Assembly: GCF_002116905.1 (NCBI RefSeq)
Contig: NZ_CP015118.1
Location: forward strand, 248,001-312,000
From: Piscinibacter gummiphilus
GTDB taxonomy: Bacteria; Pseudomonadota; Gammaproteobacteria; Burkholderiales; Burkholderiaceae_C
Direction of reading: 5' to 3'
Length of the DNA: 64,000 bases
Position 1 is the first letter of the stretch. Each line of letters opens with the position of its first letter. This document shows positions 52,967-62,331 of the stretch, piece after piece. The position numbers and the translations under genes are program-made. Under the pieces are notes generated by a model. The model was not told the DNA's origin. It ran no database searches and worked only from the letters and a program-made list of their open reading frames with translations.

Positions 52967-55264
52967 TCAGAAGCGCAGGTTGGCCGTCAGCGACGCCGCG
53001 CGCGGCGTGCCGAGGGTGTAGCGCGAACCGCCGCTGTTCATGCTCTGCATGTAGAACTTGTCGGTCAGGTTGTAGATGTTCAGCTGGAGCGACAGGTTCT
53101 TCGTCACGTCGTACGTGGCCATCGCGTCGAGCACCCAGTAGTCGGGCAGCGTGTCGAGGCCGGCGCCGGTCGAGGCGTTGTTGATCGCCTCGGCGTTGCT
53201 GTTGCGCTTGGCCTCGCCCTGGTAGCGGGCGCCACCGCCGATCGTCAGGCCCATCGGCAGGCGGTAGGTGGTCCACGACGTGAACGCGACCTTCGGCGAC
53301 CACGGCAGCGGCTGGCCCGCCTGGTTGGCGTTGTTGGTCACTTCGACTTCGGTGTCCATCAGCGCGAGGCCGGCGCTCACCTGCCAGGCCGACGTCAGCA
53401 TGCCGGACGTGGCCAGCTCGATGCCGTCCACCCGCTTCTTGCCGAGCGACGTGATGCCCGTGACCGCGTCGGTCGCGACGACGTCGTTCTTGTTGATGGC
53501 GCGGTAGATCGCGGCGGTGACCGCGAGGCGGTTGTCCAGCAGCTCCCACTTCGTGCCGAGCTCGATGTTCGTGGCCTTCGAGGGGTCGACGTTCGGGTTG
53601 TTGTTGCTGGTGCCGGACGAGCTCAGCGTGCCGCCGTCACTGCCGGGCGGGCGCTCGGCCGTGCCGTAGGCGATGTAGACGCTGCCGTTCGTGGCCGGCT
53701 TCCACAGCGCGCCGAGCTTCCAGGTCGACAGCAGGTCACCCTTGCCGAGCGGCTGGGCACCCGTGGCTTCGTAGGTGGTGCGGTAGCGGTCGAGACGCAG
53801 GCCGCCGTTCAGGCGGAAGGCCTCGCTGACCTTCAGGGTGTCGAAGGCGTAGAGGCCCACGGTGGTGGTTTCACCGGTGCCACGGCCGGTGGCCACGGGA
53901 ATGTTCAACGAGACGTTGGGGTTCGGGTTGTACAGGTTGGCCGCGGGCGCGGTGGTGGTGCCGAACGAGGACGACGACTGACGCTCCTGCATGAACTCGA
54001 GGCCGGACACGACGGAGTGCTGCATGCCACCGGCTTCGAAGTCCGCGTTGACGCTCGTCTGGTTCGTCAGGATCAGGTTCTCCTGGTCCTTGGCCTGGCG
54101 GCTGCGCGAGACGACCCAGCTGTTCGGGTTGCCGAAGGTCACGCCGGCCGGCGGTGGGGTCACGGTGCCGTTGGTCGCGGTGGTCGAGTTGCCGATGTTG
54201 ACCGCGTTGACGCCGGTCAGCACGTACTTCTGTTCCGTGCGGCCGAAGCGCGAGACGTTGCGCACGACGACCCCCGGCTTCAGGTCATGCTCGAAGCGGG
54301 CCGTGAACATGTCGGCCTTGATGCGGTTGTAGTCGCCGGTGCTGCCGTAGAAGTTGCTGCTGTCCGGTGCGGCCAGCGAGGTCACGCCAGCGGGGTCCAT
54401 CACGGTGTGGTGGTCGGCGCTGTAGCGGTAGCCGGGCAGGCCGAACGTGGGCACGCCGCCGTCGGGCACGTTGTCCTGGTCCATGTGGAGGTAGTACAGG
54501 AACACGCGCGTCGGGGTGCCGAGGCCCAGGGCCAGCGACGGTGCGAAGCCCCACGATTCGTTCTTCACCTCGTCACGGCCGTCGACGCCGTTGTTCTGCG
54601 CCATCACGTTCAGGCGCAGCGCGGTGCCCGAGCCCAGGGCCGGCACGGCGCGGTTCAGGTCGGCGGTGACGCGCTTGCGGTCGGCGGTGCCGAGCGTGAT
54701 CGAGCCGGCGTTCAGCTCCTCGAGCGTCGGGAGTTTCGTCGCGAGGTTGATGTAGCCGGTGGGGGAGCCGCGGCCGATGTCGGCGCCGGCCGGGCCCTTC
54801 ACGACTTCCACCTGCTCCAGGTTGAACACGTCGCGGCTGATGGAGCCAACGTCGCGGATGCCGTCCACGAAGATGCTGTTCTGCGTGTCGAAGCCGCGCA
54901 TGAAGATCGAGTCACCGGTCTGCGTGTTGCCGTTCTCGCCCATCTGGAACGTGATGCCGGGCGTGTTGCGCAGGGCCTCGGACAGCGTCGTGCCGCCCTG
55001 TTCCTGGATCAGTTCCTTCTTGATCACCGTGATGGTCTGCGGCGTGTCCACCAGGGGCTGGTTGAGCTTGGGCGACACCGACTTGTCCGCCTTGTAGTCG
55101 TTCTCGACGGCGGCCTTGACCTTGACCGCCGGCAGGGCGGAGGTGGGTTCCGAGGCCTGGGCCATCGCGAGCGCGGGGGCCATCAGGGCCAGGGCGGCGG
55201 TGGTGTGGGTCAGCCGCGAGGGCAGGGGACGGGCCGCATGCTTGCGGCTGATGATGTGAGCCAT
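52967..55264 (-). CDS. fiu: TonB-dependent catecholate siderophore receptor, Fiu-like
   Basis: This outer-membrane receptor resembles Fiu, which imports monomeric catechol-iron. From the ATG at 55264 (GGAGAAAGAG upstream) it has 765 residues: signal peptide ending ALAMA, TonB-box candidate LPAVKV, plug motifs TPQTITVIKKELIQEQGG and EQVEVVKGPAGADIGRGSP, and a barrel ending SLTANLRF. Adjacent piuC is the classical partner. A Fur box lies inside its promoter at 55385-55414. The open frame upstream to 55330 lacks a ribosome site. Confidence 0.94.
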   Translation of the reverse strand: MAHIISRKHAARPLPSRLTHTTAALALMAPALAMAQASEPTSALPAVKVKAAVENDYKADKSVSPKLNQPLVDTPQTITVIKKELIQEQGGTTLSEALRNTPGITFQMGENGNTQTGDSIFMRGFDTQNSIFVDGIRDVGSISRDVFNLEQVEVVKGPAGADIGRGSPTGYINLATKLPTLEELNAGSITLGTADRKRVTADLNRAVPALGSGTALRLNVMAQNNGVDGRDEVKNESWGFAPSLALGLGTPTRVFLYYLHMDQDNVPDGGVPTFGLPGYRYSADHHTVMDPAGVTSLAAPDSSNFYGSTGDYNRIKADMFTARFEHDLKPGVVVRNVSRFGRTEQKYVLTGVNAVNIGNSTTATNGTVTPPPAGVTFGNPNSWVVSRSRQAKDQENLILTNQTSVNADFEAGGMQHSVVSGLEFMQERQSSSSFGTTTAPAANLYNPNPNVSLNIPVATGRGTGETTTVGLYAFDTLKVSEAFRLNGGLRLDRYRTTYEATGAQPLGKGDLLSTWKLGALWKPATNGSVYIAYGTAERPPGSDGGTLSSSGTSNNNPNVDPSKATNIELGTKWELLDNRLAVTAAIYRAINKNDVVATDAVTGITSLGKKRVDGIELATSGMLTSAWQVSAGLALMDTEVEVTNNANQAGQPLPWSPKVAFTSWTTYRLPMGLTIGGGARYQGEAKRNSNAEAINNASTGAGLDTLPDYWVLDAMATYDVTKNLSLQLNIYNLTDKFYMQSMNSGGSRYTLGTPRAASLTANLRF

Positions 55265-55384
55265 GGCTCTTTCTCCAACGACGTTGATGATCTTTTTTGT
55301 GGGACCGGCAACGTGGGGGAGAGGGCTCAACGCAGCGTGCCGATCGAAGGAGAAGTGGCGGCGGCTGCTTTTCCGAAGCTGCGG

Positions 55385-55414
55385 ATGATAAGTATTCTCA
55401 TTTCAATTCGTCAA
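55385..55414 (-). promoter_or_regulatory. Fur-controlled promoter of the Fiu-like receptor
   Basis: On the minus strand TTGACG (55409-55414) and TATCAT (55385-55390) form a good sigma-70 promoter with 18-base spacing. The plus-strand 15-mer TGATAAGTATTCTCA at 55386-55400 is a strong Fur box lying between and over these elements. Iron repression is expected. Confidence 0.78.
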
Positions 55415-55428
55415 GAAGAGCGTCAAGA

Positions 55429-55448
55429 ATGTGTCGCAATTGACACAT
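55429..55448. promoter_or_regulatory. Perfect dyad upstream of the Fiu-like promoter, unknown regulator
   Basis: ATGTGTC (55429-55435) and GACACAT (55442-55448) form a perfect seven-base inverted repeat with a six-base centre. It is 15 bases upstream of the -35 hexamer, where an activator would bind. Spacing of the TGTG/CACA halves is two bases more than a CRP site. The owner is not known. Confidence 0.5.
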
Positions 55449-55471
55449 GAGGGCCGGGACGCCGGTGGACG

Positions 55472-55498
55472 AAAAAAAGCCCCGCGGGAGTGGGGCTT
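55472..55498 (-). terminator. Intrinsic terminator of the macAB-OMF operon
   Basis: Read on the minus strand, AAGCCCC and GGGGCT pair around an eight-base loop and are followed by a run of seven T. It stands 22 bases after the outer-membrane-factor stop and insulates the Fiu-like gene from the efflux operon. Confidence 0.88.
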
Positions 55499-55519
55499 CG
55501 GTAGGAGGCGGGGTGAGTG

Positions 55520-56956
55520 TCAGCGCGACGCGCGCGCCGCCGTCGGATCGCTGGCGGGCATTTCCCAGCCGCCGCCGAGCGCCTTGAACAGGTCGACCGA
55601 CGCCCCGAGGCGCGCCTGCACCACGAGCGCGAGTTCGTTCTCCGCGGTGAACAGCGCACGCTGCGCGTCCAGCAGCGTGCTGAGCGTGGCCGTGCCTTCG
55701 CGCAGCTGCACCTCCGACAGCCGCAGCGACCGCGCCGCTTCGTCGCGGATCACCTCGCGCGTCTTCTGCTGTTCGCGGAAGCGGCCCACGTTCGCGAGCG
55801 CATCGTCGACCTCCTTCAGCGCGGCATGCACGTCGCGACGGTAGGCCTCGACGAGCGCCCGGCGGGAGGACTCGTTGACCTCGACCTGGTTCTGCTTGCT
55901 GTCCGCATCGAACAGCGAGCGCAGCACCGACGCGGTGATGCCGACGCTGAAGGCGGGGTTCGACAGCGTCAGCAGCGAGTCGCTCGCGAGCCCGGCCGCG
56001 CCCGACAGCGAGATCGTGGGCAGCAGCGCCGCACGGGCCGCCGCCACGTTGGCGTCGGCCGCGGCGAGCGACGCCTCGGCGCTGGCGATGTCGGGGCGGC
56101 GGGTGAGCAGTGTCGACGGTAGCCCGGCCGCCGGCTCCGGCACCGAGATGGCGCTGAAGTCCATGGCCGCCACCGTCATGCCTTGCGGCGGACGGCCGAG
56201 CAGGATGGCCAGTGCGCTGAGCGATTGCCGTTCGGCCACCTCCAGCGGCAGGATGGTGGCCCGCTGCGACAGCACCGTCGTGCGCTGCTGGCTCACGTCG
56301 AGCGCCGAGGCCACGCCGTTCCGGTAGCGGGCCTCGACGATGCTGAACAGCTTCTCGGCGATCGCGAGGTTGCGGCGGGTGACGTCGAGCTGGATGCGGG
56401 CGGCGACCACCTGGAAGTACGCGTTGGCCACGCCCGTCGTCAGCGAGAGGCGCGCCGTCTCGAGGTCGTACCGGCTGCCGCGCAGCGAGGCGCGGGCGCT
56501 TTCGTTGACGGCGGCCACACGACCCCACAGGTCGATCTCGTAGTTGATGCCGATGGTGGCGCTGGTGGCGTCGCGCGTGACGCCGGCCTCGCCGCGGGTG
56601 CGGCTGTACTGCGAGCCCATGTCGGCGCCCACGCTCACCTGCGGGTACAGCGACGAGCCGGCGAGCCGAGCCGACAGCTCGGCCTGGGTCACGCGTTCGG
56701 CGGCGATGCGCAGGTCGGGGCTGCCGGCCTGGGCTTCGTCGATCAGGCGGGCGAGTTCGTCGGAACCGAAACCGCGCCACCAGTCGCGTTCGACGGCGCG
56801 GTCGGCCGCGTTCGCGAACGAGGCCTCGGCCCAGGTTCCCGGCAGCGCGAGGTCGGGGCGGGTGGTGGCGATGGGTGTGGCGCAGGCGGCGAGCGCGGCG
56901 GCCGCGGCCAGCGCGAGGAGGCGATGGCGCCAGGGGAACGAAGAGGAATGGGTCAT
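55520..56956 (-). CDS. Outer-membrane efflux lipoprotein, NodT/OprM family
   Basis: This TolC-like channel is the outer-membrane part of the adjacent MacAB pump. The 478-residue product has a lipoprotein signal with lipobox LAAC (Cys24), two OEP repeats (WWRGFGSDELARLIDEA; GVASALDVSQQRT in the first; REGTATLSTLLDAQRALFTAENEL in the second) and long helical hairpins. It begins four bases after the macB stop. Tripartite MacA-MacB-OMF operons include the PvdRT-OpmQ siderophore exporter, but substrate cannot be read here. Confidence 0.93.
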   Translation of the reverse strand: MTHSSSFPWRHRLLALAAAAALAACATPIATTRPDLALPGTWAEASFANAADRAVERDWWRGFGSDELARLIDEAQAGSPDLRIAAERVTQAELSARLAGSSLYPQVSVGADMGSQYSRTRGEAGVTRDATSATIGINYEIDLWGRVAAVNESARASLRGSRYDLETARLSLTTGVANAYFQVVAARIQLDVTRRNLAIAEKLFSIVEARYRNGVASALDVSQQRTTVLSQRATILPLEVAERQSLSALAILLGRPPQGMTVAAMDFSAISVPEPAAGLPSTLLTRRPDIASAEASLAAADANVAAARAALLPTISLSGAAGLASDSLLTLSNPAFSVGITASVLRSLFDADSKQNQVEVNESSRRALVEAYRRDVHAALKEVDDALANVGRFREQQKTREVIRDEAARSLRLSEVQLREGTATLSTLLDAQRALFTAENELALVVQARLGASVDLFKALGGGWEMPASDPTAARASR

Positions 56957-56960
56957 GGAA

Positions 56961-58946
56961 TCACTCCGCCGACAGCGCGACCACGGGGTCGAGCTTGGCG
57001 GCCTTCTTGGCCGGGAGGTAGCCGAACACGAGGCCGGTCGCGAACGCGCAGCCGAAGGCCAGCACGACCGGCGCGACCGAGTACTGGATGGGGGTGCCGA
57101 AGGCGCCGATGATGGCGGCCGTCGCGAGGCCGCCGGCCACGCCGATGGCGCCGCCGAGGGCCGAGACCACCACCGCCTCGATCAGGAACTGCTGCATGAT
57201 GTTGGCCTCGCGGGCGCCGGTGGCCATGCGGATGCCGATCTCGCGGGTGCGTTCGGTGACCGACACCAGCATGATGTTCATCACCCCGATGCCGCCCACC
57301 AGCAGCGAGATCGCCGCGATGGAGCCGAGCAGGATCGTCAGCGTGTTCTGCGTCTGTTCGGTGGCCTCGATGATCGAGGCCATGTTGCGGATCTGGAAGT
57401 CCACCACGCCGTGGCGGTCGGCCAGCAGCTTCTCCACCTCGTCCTGCGTCTCGTCGATGCGCTTGACGTCGTCCACCGCCACCGTCACGTTGCGGAGGTA
57501 GCGCTGGCCCGACAGCCGCAGGCTGCTCGTGGCGTACGGCACGAACACGATGTCGTCCTGGTCGGACCCCATCGGCGAAGCACCGCGGGGCGTCATCACG
57601 CCCACCACCTGGAACAGCAGGTTGTTGATCAGCACGAACTGGCCCACCGGCTCGGTGTCGGGGAACAGGGCCTTGGCGACGGTCTCGCCCAGCACCGCCA
57701 CCGTGGCGTAGCCCGCCTCGTCGTCCTCGCTGAAGAAACTGCCCTTGGCCACGGGCCACTGCCGGGCGATGGGGAACTTGAACGACGTGCCGTTGACGCT
57801 GGTGCTGACGTCCGACGTGCCCACGCGCAGCGTGGCCGTGCTGGTCTGTTCGGGCACCGCGGCGAGCACGTTGGGCACCTCGTCCACCGCGTACACGTCC
57901 GACAGCACGAGCGTGGCAGTGCTGCTGAAACCCCGCTGGTTCGGCGCGCCGGGGCGCACGAGCAGCAGGTTCGAGCCCATGGCGCTGATGCGGTCGATCA
58001 CCTGCTGCTTCGCGCCGTCGCCGATCGCGAGCATGGCGATCACCGAGCCCACGCCGATCACGATGCCGAGCAGCGTGAGCGCCGCCCGGAACACGTTCGC
58101 GCGCAGCGAACGGAAGGCCATGCGGGCGGCCTCGACGATGTCGCCGAGGTGCGTGCCCTCGCGCGGCACCACGGGCCGCACGAACGGTTGCTGCGTGGGC
58201 GAGACGGGGGCCGGGCCCTGGTCGGAGAGGATGTCGCCGTCGCGGATCTCGATCAGGCGGTGCGCGTGGTCCGCCACCTCCTTCGCGTGGGTGATCAGGA
58301 TCACCGTGTGCCCGCGGGCCGACAGGTCGGCCAGCAGGCGCATCACGTCGGCGCCGCTCTTGCTGTCCAGCGCGCCGGTGGGTTCGTCGGCGAGCACGAT
58401 GCGCCCGCCGTTCATCAGGGCGCGCGAGATCGACACCCGCTGCTGCTGGCCACCCGACAGCTGGTTCGGGCGGTTCTGCAGCTTGTCCTGCAGGCCCAGC
58501 TCGCTCAGCAGCGCCTTCGCGCGCTCGTGGCGTTCGACGGTGTCCAGGCCCGAGTAGATGGCCGGCACCTCGACGTTTTCGGCGGCGCTGGCGCTCGGGA
58601 TCAGGTTGTACTGCTGGAACACGAAGCCGAAGTCGTCGCGGCGCAGGCGCGCGAGTTCGTCGCGGTCGAGCTTCGAGACGTCGCGGCCCATGAACTCGTA
58701 CGTGCCGGTGCTGGGCTTGTCGAGCGCGCCGAGGATGTTCATCAGCGTGGACTTGCCCGACCCGGACGCGCCCATGATCGCGACGAACTCGCCTTCATAG
58801 ATGTCGAGGTCGACGCCATGCAGCACGGTGACCGCGAGTTCGCCGCTGCCGTAGGTCTTCGTGACCTTGCGCAGGCGGATCAGCGGCACCTCGGTGTCGG
58901 GCCGTTCACGCCGCACGAGCGGCGCGGTTTCCTGGGCGCGGTCCAT
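56961..58946 (-). CDS. macB: MacB-type ABC transporter (ATPase fused to permease)
   Basis: MacB exports macrolides, peptides or siderophores through a periplasmic adaptor and TolC-type channel. The 661-residue product has an N-terminal ATPase with Walker A GASGSGKST, signature LSGGQQQR and Walker B IVLADEPTGAL, then four transmembrane helices with a large periplasmic domain between the first and second. The last helices include GGIGVMNIMLVSVTERTREI, a hallmark of the family. Its ATG shares one base with the macA stop (TGATG). Confidence 0.95.
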   Translation of the reverse strand: MDRAQETAPLVRRERPDTEVPLIRLRKVTKTYGSGELAVTVLHGVDLDIYEGEFVAIMGASGSGKSTLMNILGALDKPSTGTYEFMGRDVSKLDRDELARLRRDDFGFVFQQYNLIPSASAAENVEVPAIYSGLDTVERHERAKALLSELGLQDKLQNRPNQLSGGQQQRVSISRALMNGGRIVLADEPTGALDSKSGADVMRLLADLSARGHTVILITHAKEVADHAHRLIEIRDGDILSDQGPAPVSPTQQPFVRPVVPREGTHLGDIVEAARMAFRSLRANVFRAALTLLGIVIGVGSVIAMLAIGDGAKQQVIDRISAMGSNLLLVRPGAPNQRGFSSTATLVLSDVYAVDEVPNVLAAVPEQTSTATLRVGTSDVSTSVNGTSFKFPIARQWPVAKGSFFSEDDEAGYATVAVLGETVAKALFPDTEPVGQFVLINNLLFQVVGVMTPRGASPMGSDQDDIVFVPYATSSLRLSGQRYLRNVTVAVDDVKRIDETQDEVEKLLADRHGVVDFQIRNMASIIEATEQTQNTLTILLGSIAAISLLVGGIGVMNIMLVSVTERTREIGIRMATGAREANIMQQFLIEAVVVSALGGAIGVAGGLATAAIIGAFGTPIQYSVAPVVLAFGCAFATGLVFGYLPAKKAAKLDPVVALSAE

Positions 58947-60646
58947 CAGCGGCCCCGGTTGCCACCACCGGCGCCGGGAGGCATGCCGCCCGGCCCTTGC
59001 TGCAGGCCGCCGCCCGGGCCCTGTTGTGCGGCCTTCTGCGCGGCCGGCGGCGGCTTCAGGCCGGTGACGACCTCGTCGCCTTCCTTCAGGCCGGACAGCA
59101 CCTGCGCCTGCACCCGCGTCGTCACGCCCAGTTCGACAGGGCGTTCCTCGATGTGGCCGTCCGCGTCGATCACCTTCACGGTGCCCTTGCGCGGCGCGCG
59201 CTGGCCGGCGGTGCCGACGAACCCGCCGGTCATGCCGCGGTTGACGGGGCCGGACGCGGCCGGCTCGGCGGCATCGGCTTTCGCGGCGTGGCGGCGGGGC
59301 GACGAGGCCGGGGCCTCGGCCGGACGCGGCGGCGGGGCGGATTCGCCCGCGGCTTCACGCATCGCGCGGCGGCGTTCGCGCATCGCCTGGCGTTCCTCGG
59401 GCGACATGGCCTCGAACGCGGCGCGGCGCTCCTCGGGGCTCATCGAGGCGAAGCGGTCGGCGGCCGCATCCCCGGCCGGCGCGGACGCGCGCGGAGCGGG
59501 GGCGGAGGCCGCCGTCTCGGGGCGGGGGCGGCGCGGTGCCGAGGCCGCGGCCTGCGGCGCGGACGCCGCACGCGACGGGGCCGATGCGGCCGAAGCGGCT
59601 TCACCCGCCGACGCCCGCTCGCCACGGCGACCGCCGCGGCCGCCGGCGCCACCGGGGCCGCGCTGCAGCGTCACGGCCGACGTGGGCACGAGCAGCACGT
59701 CCTGCGCGGACGCGGCGATGAAGAAGACCTGCGTGGTCATGTTCGGCATCAGTGCGTTGTTGGTGTTCGTCACGTCGAACAGCGCGTTGTAGAGCACCAC
59801 GTTGTTGGTCACCGTGGGGGTGGGCTCGACCTTGCGGAGCGCGCCGTACCAGCGCCGGCCCTGGCCGCCGAGCGTGGTGAAGTACACCTCCATGCCCTGG
59901 CGCAGCTTCGAGACCTCGGCTTCCGACACCTGCGTCTGCACGGTCATCGTGTTCAGGTCGGCGACGCGCAGGATGGTCGGCGCGGTCTGGTTCGCGTTCA
60001 GGGTCTGGCCCTGGCGCGCCGTCACGGACACCACGGTGCCCGACATCGGCGCGAAGATCTTCGCGTAGTTGAGGTTCGCCTCGTCGGCGCGCAGCTGCGA
60101 TTCGGTCTGCTCGATCTGCGCGGTCACCGCGGCGATCTGGGCCTTGGCCGACCGCAGCGAGGCCTCGGCCACCTGCACCGATTCCTTCGTGGTGGCGTCG
60201 GCCGCCATCAGGTTCTTCTGGCGCGTGGCCTGCAGCTGCGCGAGCTCGAGGGCGGACTGCCGATCGAGCAGCGTGGCCTGCTGGTTGCGCAGGCTCGCGC
60301 GCCGGCCGTCCACGGTGGCCTTCAGCACGGTGGGGTCGATCTCGGCGAGCAGGTCGCCCGATTCCACCCGCGAGCCCACCTCCACGTACAGCTTCTTGAG
60401 CTGGCCGGAGACCTGCGCACCCACGTCCACGTAGTCGCGCGGCTGCACGGTGCCGGTGGCGGTGACGAGGTCCTCCAGGTCACCCTTCTGGACGGTGGCG
60501 ATCTGATAGAGGTCACGCGGATTCTTGCCCACGCCGAAGGCCTGCCAGGCCCACCACCCGCCGCCGGCCAGCGTGAGCACGAGCACCGACACCGAATACG
60601 GATTCAACGCCCGCCGAACCCAGGACTTGCGCGCAGAGACATTCAT
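58946..60646 (-). CDS. macA: MacA-type periplasmic adaptor with long Ala/Pro/Arg-rich insertion
   Basis: MacA links MacB to the outer-membrane channel. From the ATG at 60646 it has 566 residues against about 370-390 for typical MacA. The N-terminal anchor (about 18-38), the first lipoyl half (TGTVQPRDYVDVGAQVSGQL), the coiled coil and the barrel are normal to residue 325. Then residues 330-485 are low complexity, including two SPEER motifs (FASMSPEERRAA, FEAMSPEERQAM), before the final barrel strands and a Gly/Pro tail. A GTG at 60715 would add 23 residues. It is divergent from the two-component genes. Confidence 0.92.
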   Translation of the reverse strand: MNVSARKSWVRRALNPYSVSVLVLTLAGGGWWAWQAFGVGKNPRDLYQIATVQKGDLEDLVTATGTVQPRDYVDVGAQVSGQLKKLYVEVGSRVESGDLLAEIDPTVLKATVDGRRASLRNQQATLLDRQSALELAQLQATRQKNLMAADATTKESVQVAEASLRSAKAQIAAVTAQIEQTESQLRADEANLNYAKIFAPMSGTVVSVTARQGQTLNANQTAPTILRVADLNTMTVQTQVSEAEVSKLRQGMEVYFTTLGGQGRRWYGALRKVEPTPTVTNNVVLYNALFDVTNTNNALMPNMTTQVFFIAASAQDVLLVPTSAVTLQRGPGGAGGRGGRRGERASAGEAASAASAPSRAASAPQAAASAPRRPRPETAASAPAPRASAPAGDAAADRFASMSPEERRAAFEAMSPEERQAMRERRRAMREAAGESAPPPRPAEAPASSPRRHAAKADAAEPAASGPVNRGMTGGFVGTAGQRAPRKGTVKVIDADGHIEERPVELGVTTRVQAQVLSGLKEGDEVVTGLKPPPAAQKAAQQGPGGGLQQGPGGMPPGAGGGNRGR

Positions 60647-60736
60647 GAAGAAGAGACCGTCGAGGAATCGATTGAAGAACGATGGCGCCAGTGTCCTCAC
60701 CGAATGAAGAGCCACTGAGGAAGGAAAAAGGAGAAA

Positions 60737-60756
60737 ATGTAATCCGATGTAACCGA
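60737..60756 (+). promoter_or_regulatory. Tandem ten-base direct repeat between macA and the two-component genes
   Basis: ATGTAATCCG is followed directly by ATGTAACCGA, two half-sites with a ten-base period. OmpR-family regulators typically bind such direct repeats. The location between divergent macAB and the baeSR-like pair makes it a likely site for that regulator. Confidence 0.5.
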
Positions 60757-60813
60757 GGCCGCCGGAACCCCATTTCCACAGTGTTTGCCCGATTGGCGCT
60801 TAGTCTGCGGAGC

Positions 60814-62331
60814 ATGTCTTCCGAGCTTCCTCCTTCTTCGGCCCCGGGCTGGCGCTGGCCCGCGCGGTTCGACACCCTGCGCATCAAACTGTTCCTCGCG
60901 ATCGCCGGTGCGAACGCGGTGCTCGCGCTCGCCACGTTCCTCGTGTTCAGCTGGAGCTTCGACCAGGGTTTCGTCGAGTACCTCAACCGCGCCGACGAGG
61001 CCCGCCTGCAGCCCGTGATCGCGCGCCTGGCCGAAGGCCACGCACGCGAGGGCAGCTGGAAGTGGGCGACCGAGGACCGCAAGCGCTGGTTCGACGTGCT
61101 GCGCGACGTGCTGGGCTCGCGCGTGGTGCGCCGCGGCGACGAGCCGGCGTCGGCCGCGTCGGTGCCCGCCGAACCCGCCGCGTCCGCGCCCGGCGACGCG
61201 CCACCACCGGGTCCGCCGCCCGATCCGCTGCTCACCATCGACCCGCGCCTGATGCTGTTCGACGCCGACGGCAAGCTGCTCGTGGGCCGCCCCGAGATGG
61301 CGGCCGAGGCGGTGCAGAAGCCCATCGTGGGCAACGGCCAGGTCGTCGGCTACCTCGGCTACGTGCCGCGGCTGAAGACGGTCGCATCGCTCGAGAAGCT
61401 CTTCGCCGCGCAGCAGAACCGCAAGTTCGGCGTGATCGCCGTGGGCATGCTGGTGGCCGGTCTCGCGGTCAGCGCGCTGCTGTCGTGGTGGCTCGCGCGC
61501 CGCATCCGCCGGCTCGCGGCGGGGGCGCATGCGCTGATCCAGGGGCACTACGAGGTCCGCATCGCGGTCCAGGGTGCCGACGAACTGGCCCAGCTGGCCG
61601 GGGACTTCAACCACCTCGCGCGCACGCTCGAGGCCGCGCAGCGCGCCCGCCAGCAGTGGATCGCCGACATCGCGCACGAACTGCGCACGCCGCTGGCCGT
61701 GCTGCGCGCCGAGATCGAGGCGCTGCAGGACGGCGTGCGCCCGCTCGGAGCCGCGAGCCTCGGCTCGCTCGCGCAGGAGGTGGCGCACCTGTCGCGGCTG
61801 GTGGACGATCTGCGCATGCTCTCCCTGTCCGACACCGGCGCGCTCACGTACCACAAGGAGGCGCTCGACATCGCCGACGTGGTCGACGACGTGCTGCAGG
61901 CGCACCGTGCCGCGCTGCACGACAAGGGCTTCGACGTGTCCTTCGAACCGGGGACCGCCGCGCGGGTCTTCGGCGACAGCGCCCGCCTTGCCCAGGTCTT
62001 CGGCAACCTGCTGCAGAACACGCTGCGCTACACCGATGCGCCCGCGCGGCTGGCCGTGCGGGTCGGAAACGACGGTGGGCAGGTGCTCGTCACGTGGGAG
62101 GATTCGAGCCCGGGTGTCTCCGAGGCCGACCTGCCGCGCCTGACCGAACGCCTGTTCCGCGTGGAGGGGTCGCGCAGCCGCGCCGGCGGCGGATCGGGCC
62201 TCGGCCTCGCGATCGCGGTGGCCATCGTCTCGGCCCACGGCGGCGAGATGGCGGCCGGCGCGAGCCCGCTCGGCGGGGTCCGGTGGCAATTGAGGTTCCC
62301 GAAGTTCGATGGTGGAGGTGCCCATGGCTGA
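60814..62331 (+). CDS. Sensor histidine kinase, BaeS-like
   Basis: This is an envelope-stress type sensor kinase. From the ATG at 60814 (GGAG upstream) it has 505 residues: transmembrane helices at about 25-47 and 205-225, a periplasmic domain with an Ala/Pro-rich loop at 110-140, a HAMP domain, HisKA with His288 in DIAHELRTPLAV, and an ATPase domain with NLLQNTLRYT and GSGLGLAIA. It overlaps the response regulator by eight bases. Divergent placement from macAB suggests control of the pump. Confidence 0.93.
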   Translation: MSSELPPSSAPGWRWPARFDTLRIKLFLAIAGANAVLALATFLVFSWSFDQGFVEYLNRADEARLQPVIARLAEGHAREGSWKWATEDRKRWFDVLRDVLGSRVVRRGDEPASAASVPAEPAASAPGDAPPPGPPPDPLLTIDPRLMLFDADGKLLVGRPEMAAEAVQKPIVGNGQVVGYLGYVPRLKTVASLEKLFAAQQNRKFGVIAVGMLVAGLAVSALLSWWLARRIRRLAAGAHALIQGHYEVRIAVQGADELAQLAGDFNHLARTLEAAQRARQQWIADIAHELRTPLAVLRAEIEALQDGVRPLGAASLGSLAQEVAHLSRLVDDLRMLSLSDTGALTYHKEALDIADVVDDVLQAHRAALHDKGFDVSFEPGTAARVFGDSARLAQVFGNLLQNTLRYTDAPARLAVRVGNDGGQVLVTWEDSSPGVSEADLPRLTERLFRVEGSRSRAGGGSGLGLAIAVAIVSAHGGEMAAGASPLGGVRWQLRFPKFDGGGAHG

